NCBI RefSeq assembly: GCF_014839805.1
Contig: NC_051119.1
Location: 2,349,245 to 2,413,244, forward strand
DNA: 64,000 bases
Direction: 5' to 3'
Source: Manduca sexta
Taxonomy: Eukaryota > Arthropoda > Insecta > Lepidoptera > Sphingidae
Shown here: positions 11,641 through 23,964 of the stretch, piece by piece
How positions within the stretch are numbered: the first letter of the stretch is position 1
Layout: each line of letters opens with the position of its first letter
Translations under genes and position numbers: made by a program
Notes under the pieces: model-generated
What the model was told of the DNA's origin: nothing
Seen by the model: the letters and a program-made list of their open reading frames with translations, nothing else
The model's database searches: none

Positions 11641-12102
11641 TGCGATAATAAATGAGACCAAACTCATCTTTATCTCTGCTAACATTGTACCAAAAGTCTT
11701 CAATGAATAAGGAATATTTTTACCAAAAATTCCAGTTTTACAATTAATTTTTTTTTGGTCCTTTTGTAGTTTAATACGAATATGGCGTGTGCATGAGTGA
11801 ATTTGTGACAAAGTGAGAGGTTACCGCTGCTAGGAATTATTTTAGAGTAGTAGTAGTGGCTTTAGGGTGTAATTAATTATCTCTGCCATCTGTCGAGAGG
11901 TTATCTTCTCTAGTCAATCGACACTCCATTGGACCCCATTCCACTTACCATCAGATGCAGCGTAATTTAGCCGTTCCCGTATATCAAAAATATCAGGGCG
12001 TGTAAAATTTACATAACTTTTTATTGATATTTATTTTGTTCGAAACATTCATTTCTTTATTTTAGAGGTACGGTTCGAGTAACTTTTTTTTATTGCTTTG
12101 AA

Positions 12103-12390
12103 TGACGAGACGTGCTTGCAATTCGCCTAATGGTAAGCGATACGACCGCCCATAAACAGTAGAACAACACCCAACACCATGAATTACAAAGTATTGTTTG
12201 GTATTCTACTGCGCCCGCCATCCTGAAACATGAGATGTTAAGTCTTATTATGTCCAATAGTTACACTGGCTACAATGTCCTCCAAACCTGAACACGACGT
12301 TACCTACACACTGCTTCTTGGCGGCAGAAATAGATATTAAGGTGGTACCTGACCAGGCTGGCTCTCACATATGAAAGACCTACCAGTAAC
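12103..12390 (-). mobile_element. Repeat G, present only in copy A at this position
   Basis: It contains 'ggtaagcgatacgaccgccc', 'acaaagtattgtttggtatt', 'gagatgttaagtcttatt' and 'ttggcggcagaaatagatat'. The opposite-strand copies are 14655-14965 and 27955-28240. Copy B lacks it around 25205-25215. It has no coding potential and its class is unknown. Confidence 0.65.
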
Positions 12391-12839
12391 TTATTATAAA
12401 ATGTTCATTTTTTATATTATTTAATAATACAATGTAAAAATGACCGTACAGTTCTTCTAGTATTGTAAGTGTTTATGGATACAGAACACTTTAAATCAGT
12501 TGACCACTTACTCCTTTAACAGCTTACGTTATAAAATATATCCACCATTACATAATTTAGTTTTTATTACTATTATATTCCGAAGCTGGGGAAAGCGCGT
12601 ACATTATAACAAGAAAAACAAAGCACTTAAGTATTCTTAGAACATATAATAATAGATTGTTCCATAATTTTATACGCGTTATCCTGTGGTTTTTCTATAC
12701 TTCATATTTTAGTTCTTACATAATACTAATATTAACGCAAAATTATGTAAAAAATTTTGGATGTTTATTGGAAGTAAACACAAAAACCGTTGAACAGATT
12801 TGGAAGAAATTTGGCACATGAATAGCCATGTTTCCGATT

Positions 12840-13425
12840 ACTACAACTGTTGGCGACGCGCCGACCCCGCCAGCTGCGTGCCGGCCCTTCCGATGTGAAA
12901 AATAGTGACAGGTGCGCGTATGTGACGTGTCTACCCTCTCTCGATGATAGGGACATCATACGGACGATATAACTCAGTGAACAGTGTTAGTGAGTAAGGT
13001 AATTTGTAAATTGTTTGTCTTATTTTTGTTATAACTTATTGTAGATTTGATGTATAGCGGATATAATTATGTTTTTGGATAGTGTTCATTGTGCCCTTTT
13101 AATCGATATAGAACATGTACCAGTGTGATTTATATTTAATTAAATAATTGCCGAAAATGCCAAATGCCATAGTAAAAATGGTGTAGAAATTGGGTCAATA
13201 GGTCGCGGCTCTCTCTACGATATAGCCGCGACCCAGGTTAGCTAACTCGTTTAACGGGTTTGTTATGGGTTCAAGAATTTACCTCAAGAAAGTGAAGAAA
13301 ACTGAAGACTCCTCGAGACGGAAGCATACCCGAGAAGAGTTACAGGGACGGGGTGGTTTAGGGACCATAGGGTGGCACTTGGCACAGCATTACGATTTAT
13401 AAATTATTGTTTCTTATTTGCCACC
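12840..13425. other. Copy-A-specific segment, unassigned
   Basis: It is absent from copy B, which has a repeat C copy at the equivalent place. It opens GC-rich ('tgttggcgacgcgccgac') and has a short hairpin at about 13200-13231 ('gtcgcggct' with 'agccgcgac'). A solo LTR is possible because it starts TGTTGG, but I could not find matching ends or a target duplication. Confidence 0.4.
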
Positions 13426-13654
13426 TCTATCTATAAATTCCAAAATACTTTTACGAAAATCAGTTTATTTCCAAAATAAAAAGAAATAAAATAAATCTGT
13501 CAGCGTGTAATTTGTATTCAATACGCAAATAGTTTAAGCGTATAAGGGTGTAGGCACATGTCAACGCTTTTTATTAAGAGTTTATTCAAACAGCTCAACG
13601 ACGGGACGAGCATGTCGCTCGCATTATGGTGAGGGCTACAATTATTCATAGTAG

Positions 13655-13835
13655 CAAAATCTATACTAGTATATAACGCTGAAGAGTTTGTTTGTGTGTT
13701 GGAATGCGCTAATCTCAGGAAGTATTAAACTGATTTTTATTTTTTTTCACTAATAGGAAAGTACATTACTCTTGAGTGGTGAAAGCTAGTTCATATCTCA
13801 GAAAATTATTTGGAACTGCAAGCAAAAACTAGTTA
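13655..13835 (+). repeat. Lep1/MINE-like fragment
   Basis: 'tataacgctgaagagtttg', 'gcgctaatctcaggaagta' and 'aggaaagtacattactc' match the head of the element at 40225. The equivalent in copy B is 26939-27110. Confidence 0.5.
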
Positions 13836-14139
13836 ATAATATAGGCCAAAGTTCCCGTGTTCGGATCTTAGTCGGTAAAAACCCTGACATAAAATTACTA
13901 GATCAAAACTCGGAGTCATGTAAGGACTCCTTGGAAAGCTCTATATCCATTGGCCTTTTTCCAGATATCTCTCCGGCCATGTCATGCCTTCTCATCGGAT
14001 TTCACAGTAAAGGAACAGAGAATGCACCTGTTTTACGCACTTGTACGCTACAATATCTCCTACTTGAGTAATCGATAAGATTGGCTGCAGCCGAAATTGA
14101 GCCTGGCTGATTTTACTGTATTTATTTTGTTTATACCTC

Positions 14140-14352
14140 CATGGCGTATTACGTGCGCGGTTCGACACCGCACTGAAGTCCCGAGTCCGAAGTCCGAATC
14201 GAACAGCGATATTCGATTTTCTGCTCAGTATCAGCCCTGAATCTAAAATTTGTACCCGATATTGCAAATCTCCTATCTTGGGAAGAAGTACACATGACAA
14301 AAATTCGATGCTATGGTTGCCTCTGCTTTCCCCTCCGGGTATAAAGACGTGT
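14140..14352 (+). repeat. SINE B, diverged (copy A)
   Basis: 'gtgcgcggttcgacaccgc', 'tctgctcagtatcagccctg', 'aatttgtacccgatattgca' and 'tttcccctccgggtataaag' follow the SINE B order. The counterpart is at 27420-27640. Confidence 0.65.
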
Positions 14353-14654
14353 TTTTGTTTAATTTATTAATCGTGTGAATACGCCTTTACGTGCTTACTG
14401 CGCACATTGTTTCTTATGAGATCATAGACTAGATAGGGCACGAACCTTTGATTCCAGTCGCGAGCATGTACTGAGCATTATTGTGGCATTATCGATTTTG
14501 AATGTTGGTGATAAAGGATTAAGAGCTGTTTTCATCAATGTGACTCAAATCCCGGTTAGAAGGAGTTTTAGGAATTGGGGCCTCGGTCCACTGCTCGCTC
14601 TGATGATGCTATGAATGCTTCTGGTGATCATGACTTCTGAGATGAGGAATAGTA

Positions 14655-14965
14655 TTTTTATACTTGTGGTAGGTCTTTCTTATGTGAGAGTCCGCCTGGG
14701 TAGGTGCCACCGCAATGTCTATTTCTGCCGCCAAGCAGCAGTGTGTAGGTAACGTCGTGTTCAGGTTTGGAGGACATTGTAACTAGTGTAAGTACTGGAC
14801 ATAATAACACTTAACATCTCATGTCTCACGATGGCGAACGCAGTGGAGTACCAAACAATACTTTATAATTCAGGGTGTTGGATGTATTTCTTCTTTTTAT
14901 GGGCGGTCGTATCGCTTACCATTAGGAGAACGTCAAGCTCGAATCGCTATAGTGATTTAAAGTCT
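14655..14965 (+). repeat. Repeat G (copy A)
   Basis: 'gtaggtctttcttatgtgag', 'gtccgcctgggtaggtgcca', 'tctatttctgccgccaagca' and 'gggcggtcgtatcgcttacc' in this order. The copy-B equivalent is 27955-28240. Fragments also lie at 16085-16205, 22600-22740, 29365-29525 and 47330-47585. Confidence 0.7.
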
Positions 14966-15629
14966 TTTGTAGCGAGAAAGGCTATTTACACGAACGAAGC
15001 CGCGGTCCACACTTAGTCAGAAATACAATTTAAGATCAGCCACCACAAATCAACGCATCAAATGTAAAATATTTATCCTTTTACCACTGCTTATTGCTTT
15101 TAAAAATTTAAAAAATAAAGCTTTTACCTTTTAAAAAGTTGCCAGCGTGTTAATTTTCCCGCCAATATTTATTGTAATCCGAAATAGTAATCAATACAGC
15201 TTATAGCTTTTGCAGATTTTATTTTTAATATTTCACAGCCGACAATAGATTCGTTCGGTTGTTAAAAACTGGCTTTCGCTTGTGGCTACATGCGCGTACG
15301 GTTTGGAATTTTATTTTATTTTACAACTTTCCTATAAACATAAGCAGTCTTACTTGTTTTAGCGTTAAGAGATGATTAAGAATTGCTTAAATAGCTGTCA
15401 AAAACATCATCGGTTTCCTAGTTTAAACCTTATTTAGAGGCAAGATGGCGGGTTTTGACTCACAGCTGATCGAGTAAATTTGTGTTTTAACTAAACATAG
15501 CTTTGGGATTTTTTTATAGATAAGACTGAAGGTGTAAAACCCGCATATAGCGACTGTCAAATTAATATTCAGTTATTTGTAATACATAAGTAAACTACAA
15601 CATACATACATAACAAAATATAGACATAA

Positions 15630-15760
15630 AAAAGTGCGATGGGATCAGCCTATGTATATACGGTTTCAGACGGTCAGCATAACTGTTTCGGCTGGCGAGG
15701 AATATTCATCTCTCGTCAGTCGAAACTTTATTTCACTCTATCTACCCCGCTATTGTGTTT
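15630..15760 (+). repeat. Repeat C fragment (copy A)
   Basis: 'gatcagcctatgtatatacg' and 'atctctcgtcagtcgaaac' are the middle of repeat C, degenerate here. The counterpart is at 28920-29030. Confidence 0.5.
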
Positions 15761-16208
15761 GCGTGATCATTGAAAACTTGCGTAAAAGTCTATTCAAATT
15801 ATTCAAAATCCATACCACTTAGGCATAAAATATCATCCATTAGCTCAAGAATATACAGAATCATAATGTTTCCATAGAATACATACAAACAAACATTTTA
15901 GTTTCATATACATTTTTTACAACAAAACGCTTTATCTGCGGATATGTGGGCTGCACGTGTTTTATTTTTAAACCATTGTGCGCGAAAAGAATAAATTATT
16001 TGGAGCAGATTGCAGCCATAGGCTGATGGATTGATGGAGTTTTAAATGTAGTAAGGTTTTTAAAGGGAGTCTTTTTTGTTTAAATGATGAGACGAGTTTG
16101 CCGTTCGCCTGATGAAGCGATACGACCGCCCATAAATAGTAGAAACACTATCCAACACCTTGAATACAAAGTATTGGTTGGTATTCCACTGCGCTTGCTA
16201 TCCTGAGA

Positions 16209-16256
16209 CATACACTGAAATCCATAACACATTGGAGTTATGGATTTCAGTGTATG
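16209..16256. repeat. Perfect 20-bp inverted repeat (copy A only)
   Basis: The arms 16209-16228 and 16237-16256 are exact reverse complements with an 8-nt loop. Copy B (about 29545-29572) keeps only the right arm, so the left arm was created or lost in one copy. Confidence 0.85.
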
Positions 16257-16420
16257 TAATTTGTCAGGCCGTTTGCGCGATATGGTGATAGGCTCGCCCC
16301 CTATCACATCATGGGATAGAACATACTTGGAAAAAGTGGGTGCCCTGGTTGTGCCTCTGCATACGCCTTCGAAGGTAAATGCGTGATGTGTGTGTGTGTG
16401 CGTGTGTGCGTGTGTGTTAT
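16250..16420 (+). repeat. SINE B 3' part ending in (GT)n (copy A)
   Basis: 'gataggctcgccccctatca', 'catcatgggatagaacatac' and 'ggtgccctggttgtgcctct', then 'aaatgcgtgatgtgtgtg', are the 3' half of SINE B. The copy-B equivalent (29575-29665) lacks about 70 bp. Confidence 0.7.
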
Positions 16421-17497
16421 TTGTCAGACTACATAATATTATTTTACCTGATGTTGAGTACACCGTAATGGAAGTGTTATGTAGATTGATACACAGTTGC
16501 TCGATGTGGGGTTCTTGCCAAATTTGTGAGCATTATAACAACGTGGGGCAAATTTGAGACGATGGAATATTTGGGAATAAGAAATTAACTGTACCGTAGG
16601 TGAAATATACTGTATTATTTGTGTAAAGAATGTTTTTTTGGGCACGCACTCAATTATTACTGGAGGAGTTTTATCGAAAACCATTATATTGGGGTTTTTT
16701 TTTAACTCAATTTAGGGGTAACACAAAGCAGACATCTGGCAACACTGGATCGACAAAAGACGCAACCAGTAGCAGCGTATGACGGTCGCTAGTATTGTGC
16801 TGAACTGTCTAATATTGGATCAACAAAACATCAATGCCCTATAAATGGCAGACTGAACTACTGGAGTGTGAGTGTGTGTGTATCCTCCGTCAATTTATTT
16901 GTTAAATAATTGCTAAATGTGGCTAACTGTTAAAGAATCGTAATTAAAGTGAAGTATTATCGGAGACTAATAAGTGGAAGTGTTTTCAAGCCTCAATATC
17001 TGCAACGAACCTTTTTATTGAGTGATATAATAGTGTACACTTAGCTGTGCCAAGACCACGTAATAACTTGCTAATTACCCTAAAATAATAATAAGCTCCA
17101 TAAACTCTTATTACATTCAAGCGCAGCAAGAGGATATATACTTGTTTCAAGGGCGGAGGTGTGCAACAATTATTCACTTAACTGTTTAACAACATTTACA
17201 ACTCAAAAGTGACCGTTGTTTTATTCAAATAACAACTGGACTTTTATCAACACTAGCAGCATATCATTTAAACTCCATCTAACGGATTTTTTTTGAATAA
17301 ATAATGATTATAGAAATGCAAAGGCAGTGAATTAGAACTCACTTGATTACGAAATCTGTTACAATTATCCTAAACTACTTACCCATCATTCAAAAACATA
17401 AATGTATACACACTGAAGACAAACAATATAGAGGGCACTATAAGCAAAAATACTACTGTTTAAATTTATCGCTGACTCATTTAATTTAAGACTAAAA

Positions 17498-18610
17498 ATG
17501 CCTGTAATATGTGCTGGATGTCACATGAAAATTCCAAACAGAAAATTCATTGCCTGCTATCACTGCAAATCTACATATGACTTGCAGTGCGGTAATATCA
17601 CAGATAAAAAGTTTAACTTGATGACCGCTGAAACCAGAGCCACTTGGAAGTGTCACAACTGCCGCAACAATCAATCCAAAATTATGGACATTCCTACACC
17701 TGTACGCAACGGGCAAACTGCAATAACGAGCACACACTATTCATCTAACTCCCTGTATAACACTTCTGATATTAAAAATACATCCAAAACTAAAAACTCC
17801 ACGCCGCAGGAACACCACAACTCACCTCCTGGAAGCATTTATGTGACCGAGGATGCCATGAGAGACTTATTCGACCATTTTAAGACCGACATTTGCAAAA
17901 TTATCAAACAAACCGTCACTGAAGTTGTTGTAAGTAAGTTCATTGACATATCCCAGCAGATTAACGAATTTAAAGAATCCTTGTCTTTCTTCAACGATAA
18001 GTTCGAGTCGGTTATGACCAATTTACGAGAGAGTACTGCAACTATTGATAGATTACAATCTGACAATGCTGAATTAAAATCAACCGTCAAAGATCTCTCA
18101 GTCAGATTAAATTTAGCTGAACAGCACCTTCGCGATAGTAATGTGGAACTGCATGGCATTCCGGAACACCGTGGGGAGAATTTAGTTAACTGCCTCACTC
18201 AGCTGTGCACTACAGTAGGCGCTGCTGTTACTGAAAACGATTTTACGCAAGTCACCCGCGTAGCCAAATTGGACAAAGATAGTACAAGACCCCGAACAGT
18301 CATCGCCAAACTCCGTACTCCACGTCAGCGTGACATTCTACTAGCTGCGGTTTATAATTTCAACAAGAAGAATCCAGAAAGTAAACTAAATTCCCAAAAT
18401 TTAGGCATCGGTGGCAAAATTTTTCCAGTGTTTGTAGCTGAGCATCTTACACCATCTAACAAATCTCTACATGCTGAAGCAAGAAAAAAAGCTAAAGAGT
18501 CAAATTATAAATATGTATGGGTCAGGAATGGTCGCATTTATGTTCGTAAGGACGATACATGTCAGGCGTTGCTTATTCGTAGCACTGAAAGCATAAAGCT
18601 TATAAAGTAA
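17498..18610 (+). CDS. LINE ORF1: zinc-finger, coiled-coil RNA-binding protein
   Basis: An intact 370-residue frame. Residues 1-57 hold a PHD-like zinc finger with pairs CAGC, CYHC and a closing CHNC. Residues about 115-215 are rich in charged and leucine positions, including IDRLQSDNAELKSTVKDL, consistent with a coiled coil. Residues about 215-370 (ELHGIPEHRGENLV to YKYVWVRNGRIYVRK) resemble the C-terminal domain that databases often label baculovirus FP-like in insect LINE ORF1s. By family analogy it coats the element RNA as a chaperone. ORF2 begins 16 bp after its stop. It is the only sizeable undamaged coding frame in the window, and I am confident it is TE-derived rather than a host gene. 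Confidence 0.88.
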   Translation: MPVICAGCHMKIPNRKFIACYHCKSTYDLQCGNITDKKFNLMTAETRATWKCHNCRNNQSKIMDIPTPVRNGQTAITSTHYSSNSLYNTSDIKNTSKTKNSTPQEHHNSPPGSIYVTEDAMRDLFDHFKTDICKIIKQTVTEVVVSKFIDISQQINEFKESLSFFNDKFESVMTNLRESTATIDRLQSDNAELKSTVKDLSVRLNLAEQHLRDSNVELHGIPEHRGENLVNCLTQLCTTVGAAVTENDFTQVTRVAKLDKDSTRPRTVIAKLRTPRQRDILLAAVYNFNKKNPESKLNSQNLGIGGKIFPVFVAEHLTPSNKSLHAEARKKAKESNYKYVWVRNGRIYVRKDDTCQALLIRSTESIKLIK

Positions 18611-18625
18611 TTTAGCTGATTCAAC

Positions 18626-20918
18626 TTGTTTACCAATATTCTCGGCAAATGTTGTTGTACTTTTATTTTGATAACATTCACAATATATTACCAAAACATA
18701 CGGGGTATGAGGACAAAGACTGATGAGCTCTATAATAATATTCTCTTATGTTCCTATGATGTGATCGTATTTACTGAAACCTGGCTTAATGCGAATGTGT
18801 ATAATAACGAATTTATAGATGCTAGGTATATCGTATATCGCCGGGATCGCCTCTGCAATGTATCTAGTGTTACAAACAATGCCAAATCCAACTGTGTTCC
18901 TAAGCGTGATGGTGGAGGTGTTCTTATCGCAGTATTACGTGACATAGAATCTTGTAGACTTTCTAACCATGAATCTGCCTGTGAGGATCTGTGGGTATTG
19001 TTGAATATCAAATTAAACAATGTGTTTAAAAAAATTGCTCTATGTGCGGTTTATCTGCCATCTCCACCAATCTTGGATACTCAAACAATATTTATTAATA
19101 GCTTGAGTGATGTTTTTAATTATTTTAACGATGTAATTGTAATGGGTGATTTTAATCTTGGTCGCATCCAGTGGGTAGGGATGAGGATGCTGGATGTATG
19201 ATAACTATATAATTTTAACAGTAAAATGGAATGCGATCTTATTGATTGCATTGCGTCAAACGAGCTGCAACAATACAATCATATAACTAACAGTAATGGT
19301 AGGATACTCGACTTGATTCTAAGCACAATACGTGATGGCAAGGTAGATAGACCACTGCAACCTCTCAGCAGACTTGACGAGCATCACCCACATGTTTTGT
19401 ATAGTATCACAAATACTAGGGCAACAAGTCTACACGACAAGTATAAAGCTAAATATAATTACTTTAAAGCAGATTATGATTCTATTGTAGACGCGTTAAG
19501 GATCACGGATTGGCATTTTGAATTTTCGGGCTGTAGTACAGTGGATGAAATGGTATCAAGATTTTACAAGATAGTTAGGGATATTATTCAGAAATATGTC
19601 CCAATGCACTCCATTAGAAGGCGAAATTTCCGCCATGGTTTACGTATTCATTAATTAGAACTGCGTGCTGAAAAAACAAATGTAGGTCAAGATATCGTAA
19701 ATATGAAAACCCTCGCGATAAAATTGAATATGAACTGATTCGTGCTAGATGTCATAAACTGATAAATCAATGCTACATTGATTACAAGCACCGAATTGAA
19801 TTAGCTATAGCTAAAGATCCTAAATTATTTTGGCAATTTGTGAAACATAAGCGCGGAAACAATAGCTCCTACCCTTCGCGGATGCACCTGAACGATACCT
19901 GGGCTGAAAGCGGATCCGATACTGCCAATCTGTTTGCGTCACACTTCTCTTCTATATACTCCCACAACGGCCATACAGATTCAAACATCTTGGATAGCGC
20001 AGGCTTAATTACTGACTGTGTTCCGTCTATTATAAAATTTAGTACCAAAGATGTTTTTCAAAAATTAAAACAGCTAAATGTGAACAAAGGCGCTGGACCT
20101 GACTCCATTCCACCGATATTTTTAAACGTAGTGCATCTGGTTTAGCTATACCTGTTACTGTTATTTACAATTATTCACTGGAGAAGGGTACTTTTCCCAC
20201 CGAATGGAAAAAGCGCTAATCATTCCAATATTTAAAAGGAATTCAGGACGATATAAAAATTATAGACCCATTGCAATTTTATCTTGTCTTTCAAAATTGT
20301 TTGAATCGCTGTTGCAGCCAATACTCGCTCGTCACTTTGAAAAATACCTATCGCCCCACCAACATGGCTTTAGGCAAGGTCGATCAATACAAACGAACTT
20401 AACTTGTTTTGTCTCTGATTTGTCCCAAGAAATAGACAAGGGTCACCAAGTCGATGCTATATACACAGACTTCAGCAGTGCTTTTGATAAAGTAAATCAC
20501 TCACGCTTGGTTAAAAAACTGTCCACTTACGGTGTATTTGGATCATTGTTGTCTTGGTTTCGTTCCTATTTGTACATGCGTCCAATGGTGGTTGTTGTCA
20601 AAGGTTACGCGTCTCATGAGTATACTGCTGAATCTGGTGTACCTCAGGGCTCGCATTTGGGCCCCTTCTATTTATAGTGTATGTCAACGATATTACCTCT
20701 TACATTCGTCACTGTAATTATGCACTTTTTGCTGACGATCTTAAAATTTATAAAACAATAAAGACACACAATGACACTGAACTGATCCAGTCAGATCTTG
20801 ATAACATCAAGTCATGGTGTGACACTAATTATGGTATTAAATTCGACCAAATGTTCCTTTAATACACAAAAGGTAACAAACGCATCCAATATTGTCATCT
20901 TACAACATTAGCAACGAA
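18626..20918 (+). pseudogene. LINE ORF2: APE endonuclease and reverse transcriptase, frame-broken and truncated
   Basis: The endonuclease shows YYQNIRGMRTK, VFTETWL, GGGVLIAV and VMGDFN at 18680-19155. The RT shows NYRPIAILSCLSK and HGFRQGRSIQTNL, motif A YTDFSSAFDKVNH at about 20460, motif B GVPQGSHLGP near 20635 and motif C FADDLKIY at about 20730. The frame is lost near 19170-19215, 19640-19660, 20115, 20214 (a G run one short) and 20665 (a C run one short), and in the last frame at 20860. The C-terminal region is beyond the gap. ORF2 would nick target DNA and prime reverse transcription. Whether the breaks are biological or base-calling errors near a contig end is open. Confidence 0.88.
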
Positions 20919-21418
20919 NNNNNNNNNNNNNNNNNNNNNNNNNNNNNNNNNNNNNNNNNNNNNNNNNNNNNNNNNNNNNNNNNNNNNNNNNNNNNNNNNN
21001 NNNNNNNNNNNNNNNNNNNNNNNNNNNNNNNNNNNNNNNNNNNNNNNNNNNNNNNNNNNNNNNNNNNNNNNNNNNNNNNNNNNNNNNNNNNNNNNNNNNN
21101 NNNNNNNNNNNNNNNNNNNNNNNNNNNNNNNNNNNNNNNNNNNNNNNNNNNNNNNNNNNNNNNNNNNNNNNNNNNNNNNNNNNNNNNNNNNNNNNNNNNN
21201 NNNNNNNNNNNNNNNNNNNNNNNNNNNNNNNNNNNNNNNNNNNNNNNNNNNNNNNNNNNNNNNNNNNNNNNNNNNNNNNNNNNNNNNNNNNNNNNNNNNN
21301 NNNNNNNNNNNNNNNNNNNNNNNNNNNNNNNNNNNNNNNNNNNNNNNNNNNNNNNNNNNNNNNNNNNNNNNNNNNNNNNNNNNNNNNNNNNNNNNNNNNN
21401 NNNNNNNNNNNNNNNNNN
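20919..21418. other. Scaffold gap, exactly 500 N
   Basis: 500 consecutive N, a round number used as a placeholder by scaffolding software, so the true distance is unknown. The left contig ends in the LINE. The right contig starts inside a sequence already seen at 9273, an overlap rather than a continuation. Confidence 0.98.
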
Positions 21419-22029
21419 TAGCGTGGACTAACAGTTTTGCCGGGCTATTTTATACCTATACTCTTTTACAACAAGGCTTTACTTTCAACCACTAAAACAA
21501 AATATTCAACAATAACAAGCTACACGACATTGTTAAAAACGTTTTAAACCAGAATTGAGATATGAAATATGCAAATCGTATTAACATAGTTTGTATTCAC
21601 TTTCATCAGATATGCAACTAAAAATAACAGTATAAAAATATGAATACTTGCATAGTATTGGTTTTGAAGTCGACATGAGAATGGACAGGAATTTGATCGA
21701 ATAAAAAAAAATACTACCGCATATATATATATTTTTTTCTATAAACAAATATTTTTTTTTGTTTTCCTAGGGGTTGACACCTCAGCTACGCTGGCTACGC
21801 TCTGCATTATATTTGAAAATGTATCGAATACCTTACAATAGAGACGACTAAGACCATTTTAAAGACAAAGTAATCAGTAATTTATAAATAGATGTTTCAC
21901 AAAATTTATCAAGTAGTGTTTTAGTGTAAACCAAGCAAATCAAATCTTTTAATTTCGTATTGCAACATTATTTGAACCATATTATAATCTCGGAAAGAAT
22001 AAATATGTTAACTTCGAATGCTGCCATGT

Positions 22030-22312
22030 AATAAACTAGCTTTTGCTCGCAACTTCGCGCGCGTGTACGAGTTTTACGGGATATTTTTTTTACCCGACTC
22101 ACTTGATATGCATCGTTATATTATGACCAAATTATACAAAATCAATAACTTGTATCCTATTTTTTATTCTGATGTATAACCAATATTACTGTAAAGTTTT
22201 ATCTAAATTCATTCAGTAGTTTTTTCGTGAAAGAGGAACGAACATACATACATCCATACATCCATCCTCACAAACTTTCGCATTTATAATATTAGTAGGA
22301 TAGGATAATTCA
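22030..22312 (+). repeat. Repeat E, near complete (copy B only)
   Basis: It runs from 'actagcttttgctcgcaact' to 'cgcatttataatattagt' and closely matches 56860-57123. It lies in the stretch absent from copy A. It has no coding capacity. Confidence 0.7.
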
Positions 22313-22735
22313 GTTATGCCAATTACTCCAAACACATTAAAGATCTGTAGATTATTTGGGGATGGGTGCGAGCTGCATAAGAACGTAATGGTTGGCATTC
22401 ACTTAAGGAATTCTACCTTAAACAGTGGATGGCAATAAGCTGTTTGTTATTGCATTTTAATTTTACTTTAATTTGTCAAGACCATATAAGAACAGTTGTG
22501 ATGTTGCTACTGTTTATATCCATAAGGCTGTCAACTTTATTCTTTAAATTACTTTCTATTCTTAGCTTTACATATCGGCTGACAAGATAATCAGAAACAT
22601 TGAATTACATTTACTGCGTGGTATTCCAATGCAATCATCACCTTGAGACATTAGATGTTAAGTCTCATAATACCCAGCAATTACACTGGCTACAATGTCA
22701 TTCAAACCGGAACACAACAATGCATACACTGTTGA

Positions 22736-23280
22736 TTGACTGACAACTCCTATAAGCCAGGATCAGCAGTGACACGCATTTTATTACACCGAGCAGTGAA
22801 GCTCGGCGAGTCTCAGGGAAAACTATTATGTCATTATCCCGCAACGAAATTAAATAGAAAAATAGGGAGGAGTTGTAAATATTAATTGTCCACTTCTCTC
22901 CATAGCAAAGCGGGAGATAAAATAATGAACTAAGTAGGCATTTTAACCTCAAGGATAGTTAAACTAGATAAGCCAATTGTAAAGCACCACGGATAAAAAT
23001 TAAAAGGGTCCTATCACATGAGCTGTTAGATTTAATTACAATAGGCATGGCAAGAACGCCGGAAAGCACAGAAATTTCGTCTAGTCTCAACAAGGTCCAA
23101 GCCAGCCTTATTAATTAATTCACACACTGCTTCAGTGGCGTAATTATAATTGTACACGGTAAGTTATTTCAATAATGCATCAGACTTTAACTGGTGGTAG
23201 ATCTCTCATATGTGAGAGTCCGCCTGGGTAGATACCACCGAAATGTCTATTTCTGCCGCCAAGCAGCAGTGGGTTTATTT
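22736..23280. repeat. Repeat H, uninterrupted copy
   Basis: It matches 42917-43133 joined to 47072-47410: 'ccaggatcagcagtg', 'cgagtctcagggaaaact', 'aggcattttaacctcaagg', 'gggtcctatcacatgagctg'. It is uninterrupted at the point where the other copy carries the Penelope pair, so it acts as a paralogous empty site. A shorter remnant is at 9970-10150 in copy A. Confidence 0.85.
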
Positions 23281-23707
23281 AGCATACAACCCCAGATGAT
23301 TTGGCCAACAAACAACCAACCATCAGTACTCAAGTAAAATGACCTTTAAGTAAGTCTAAGCCGTACCTCCGATTACAAAATCCATAATTAAATAACTACC
23401 GAATAAGCAAGCCGGCTTAAATGACGTCTGCCTAAAACTTAGCTAATTTAACTTCGCTCCTGAGGGACCCTGGGCTTGTTTATCCCACGACCATCAAAGT
23501 AGTGTTGACGGGACGTGTTTACGACACTTTTGTTAACATTTTAGATGTAGTTATTGTTTATTAGTCTAGATTTTGGTTGAATTATAAATTTAGTACTATC
23601 TAGAGGCGATGTTTATAATTATAATGATGTAAGTGGAGATTCCTTCGTTGGGGATGGAGAGGATTGCTGAGACGAAGGGCAAGGTTTAAAATCAAGCCAA
23701 CTTTGAC

Positions 23708-23964
23708 TTTACAAAGTTATGATTTCTTATGTTTACGCGAATGTTAGACATTGAAATTAAACTAATTTTCGGATTCTATCGCGGTTAGTACAATATCTAC
23801 CTAGGTACCTAGGTAGATATTGTAACTTTGACTTTACGGATGAACAACACCTCAGTCCCCCCCGTGACCATGAAGGCTGTAAAGTCTTCGAAACGTTGGG
23901 AGAAGAATAAAATACTAACCGCGATAGAATCCCAAAATTAGTTTAATTTAAATTTTTAAAATTA
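23708..23964. mobile_element. Miniature palindromic Penelope-derived element (copy B)
   Basis: Counterpart of 10584-10839 with the same 32-nt palindrome (23791-23822). The flanks tttacaaagtta and tttttaaaatta are compatible with a decayed 12-bp target duplication. Confidence 0.8.

Larger units (their letters stand above)
9273..16845 (+). repeat. Duplicated block, copy A
   Basis: It is colinear in direct orientation with 21419-30094. Long stretches are nearly identical, such as 10330-11640 against 23460-24770 and 15020-16050 against 28305-29330. Copy-specific blocks are repeat G at 12103-12390, an unassigned segment at 12840-13425, and the LINE that begins where the similarity ends. It contains no gene. 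Most likely this is one haplotype of a heterozygous locus. Confidence 0.9.
16846..20918 (+). mobile_element. Jockey/CR1-like LINE, truncated by the scaffold gap
   Basis: Similarity to copy B stops at 'ccctataaa' (16845). From there a roughly 650-bp leader precedes ORF1 (17498) and ORF2 (18626 onward), and the contig ends inside ORF2 at 20918. Domain order (PHD-like ORF1; APE endonuclease then RT in ORF2) places it in the Jockey/CR1 group. Copy B is uninterrupted at the same site, so this looks like an insertion present on one haplotype only. The 3' end and the target duplication are lost in the gap. Confidence 0.88.

Noticed and set aside
12840..13425. Solo LTR in copy A
   Set aside because: It starts TGTTGG, but no matching CA end, target duplication or second copy could be found.
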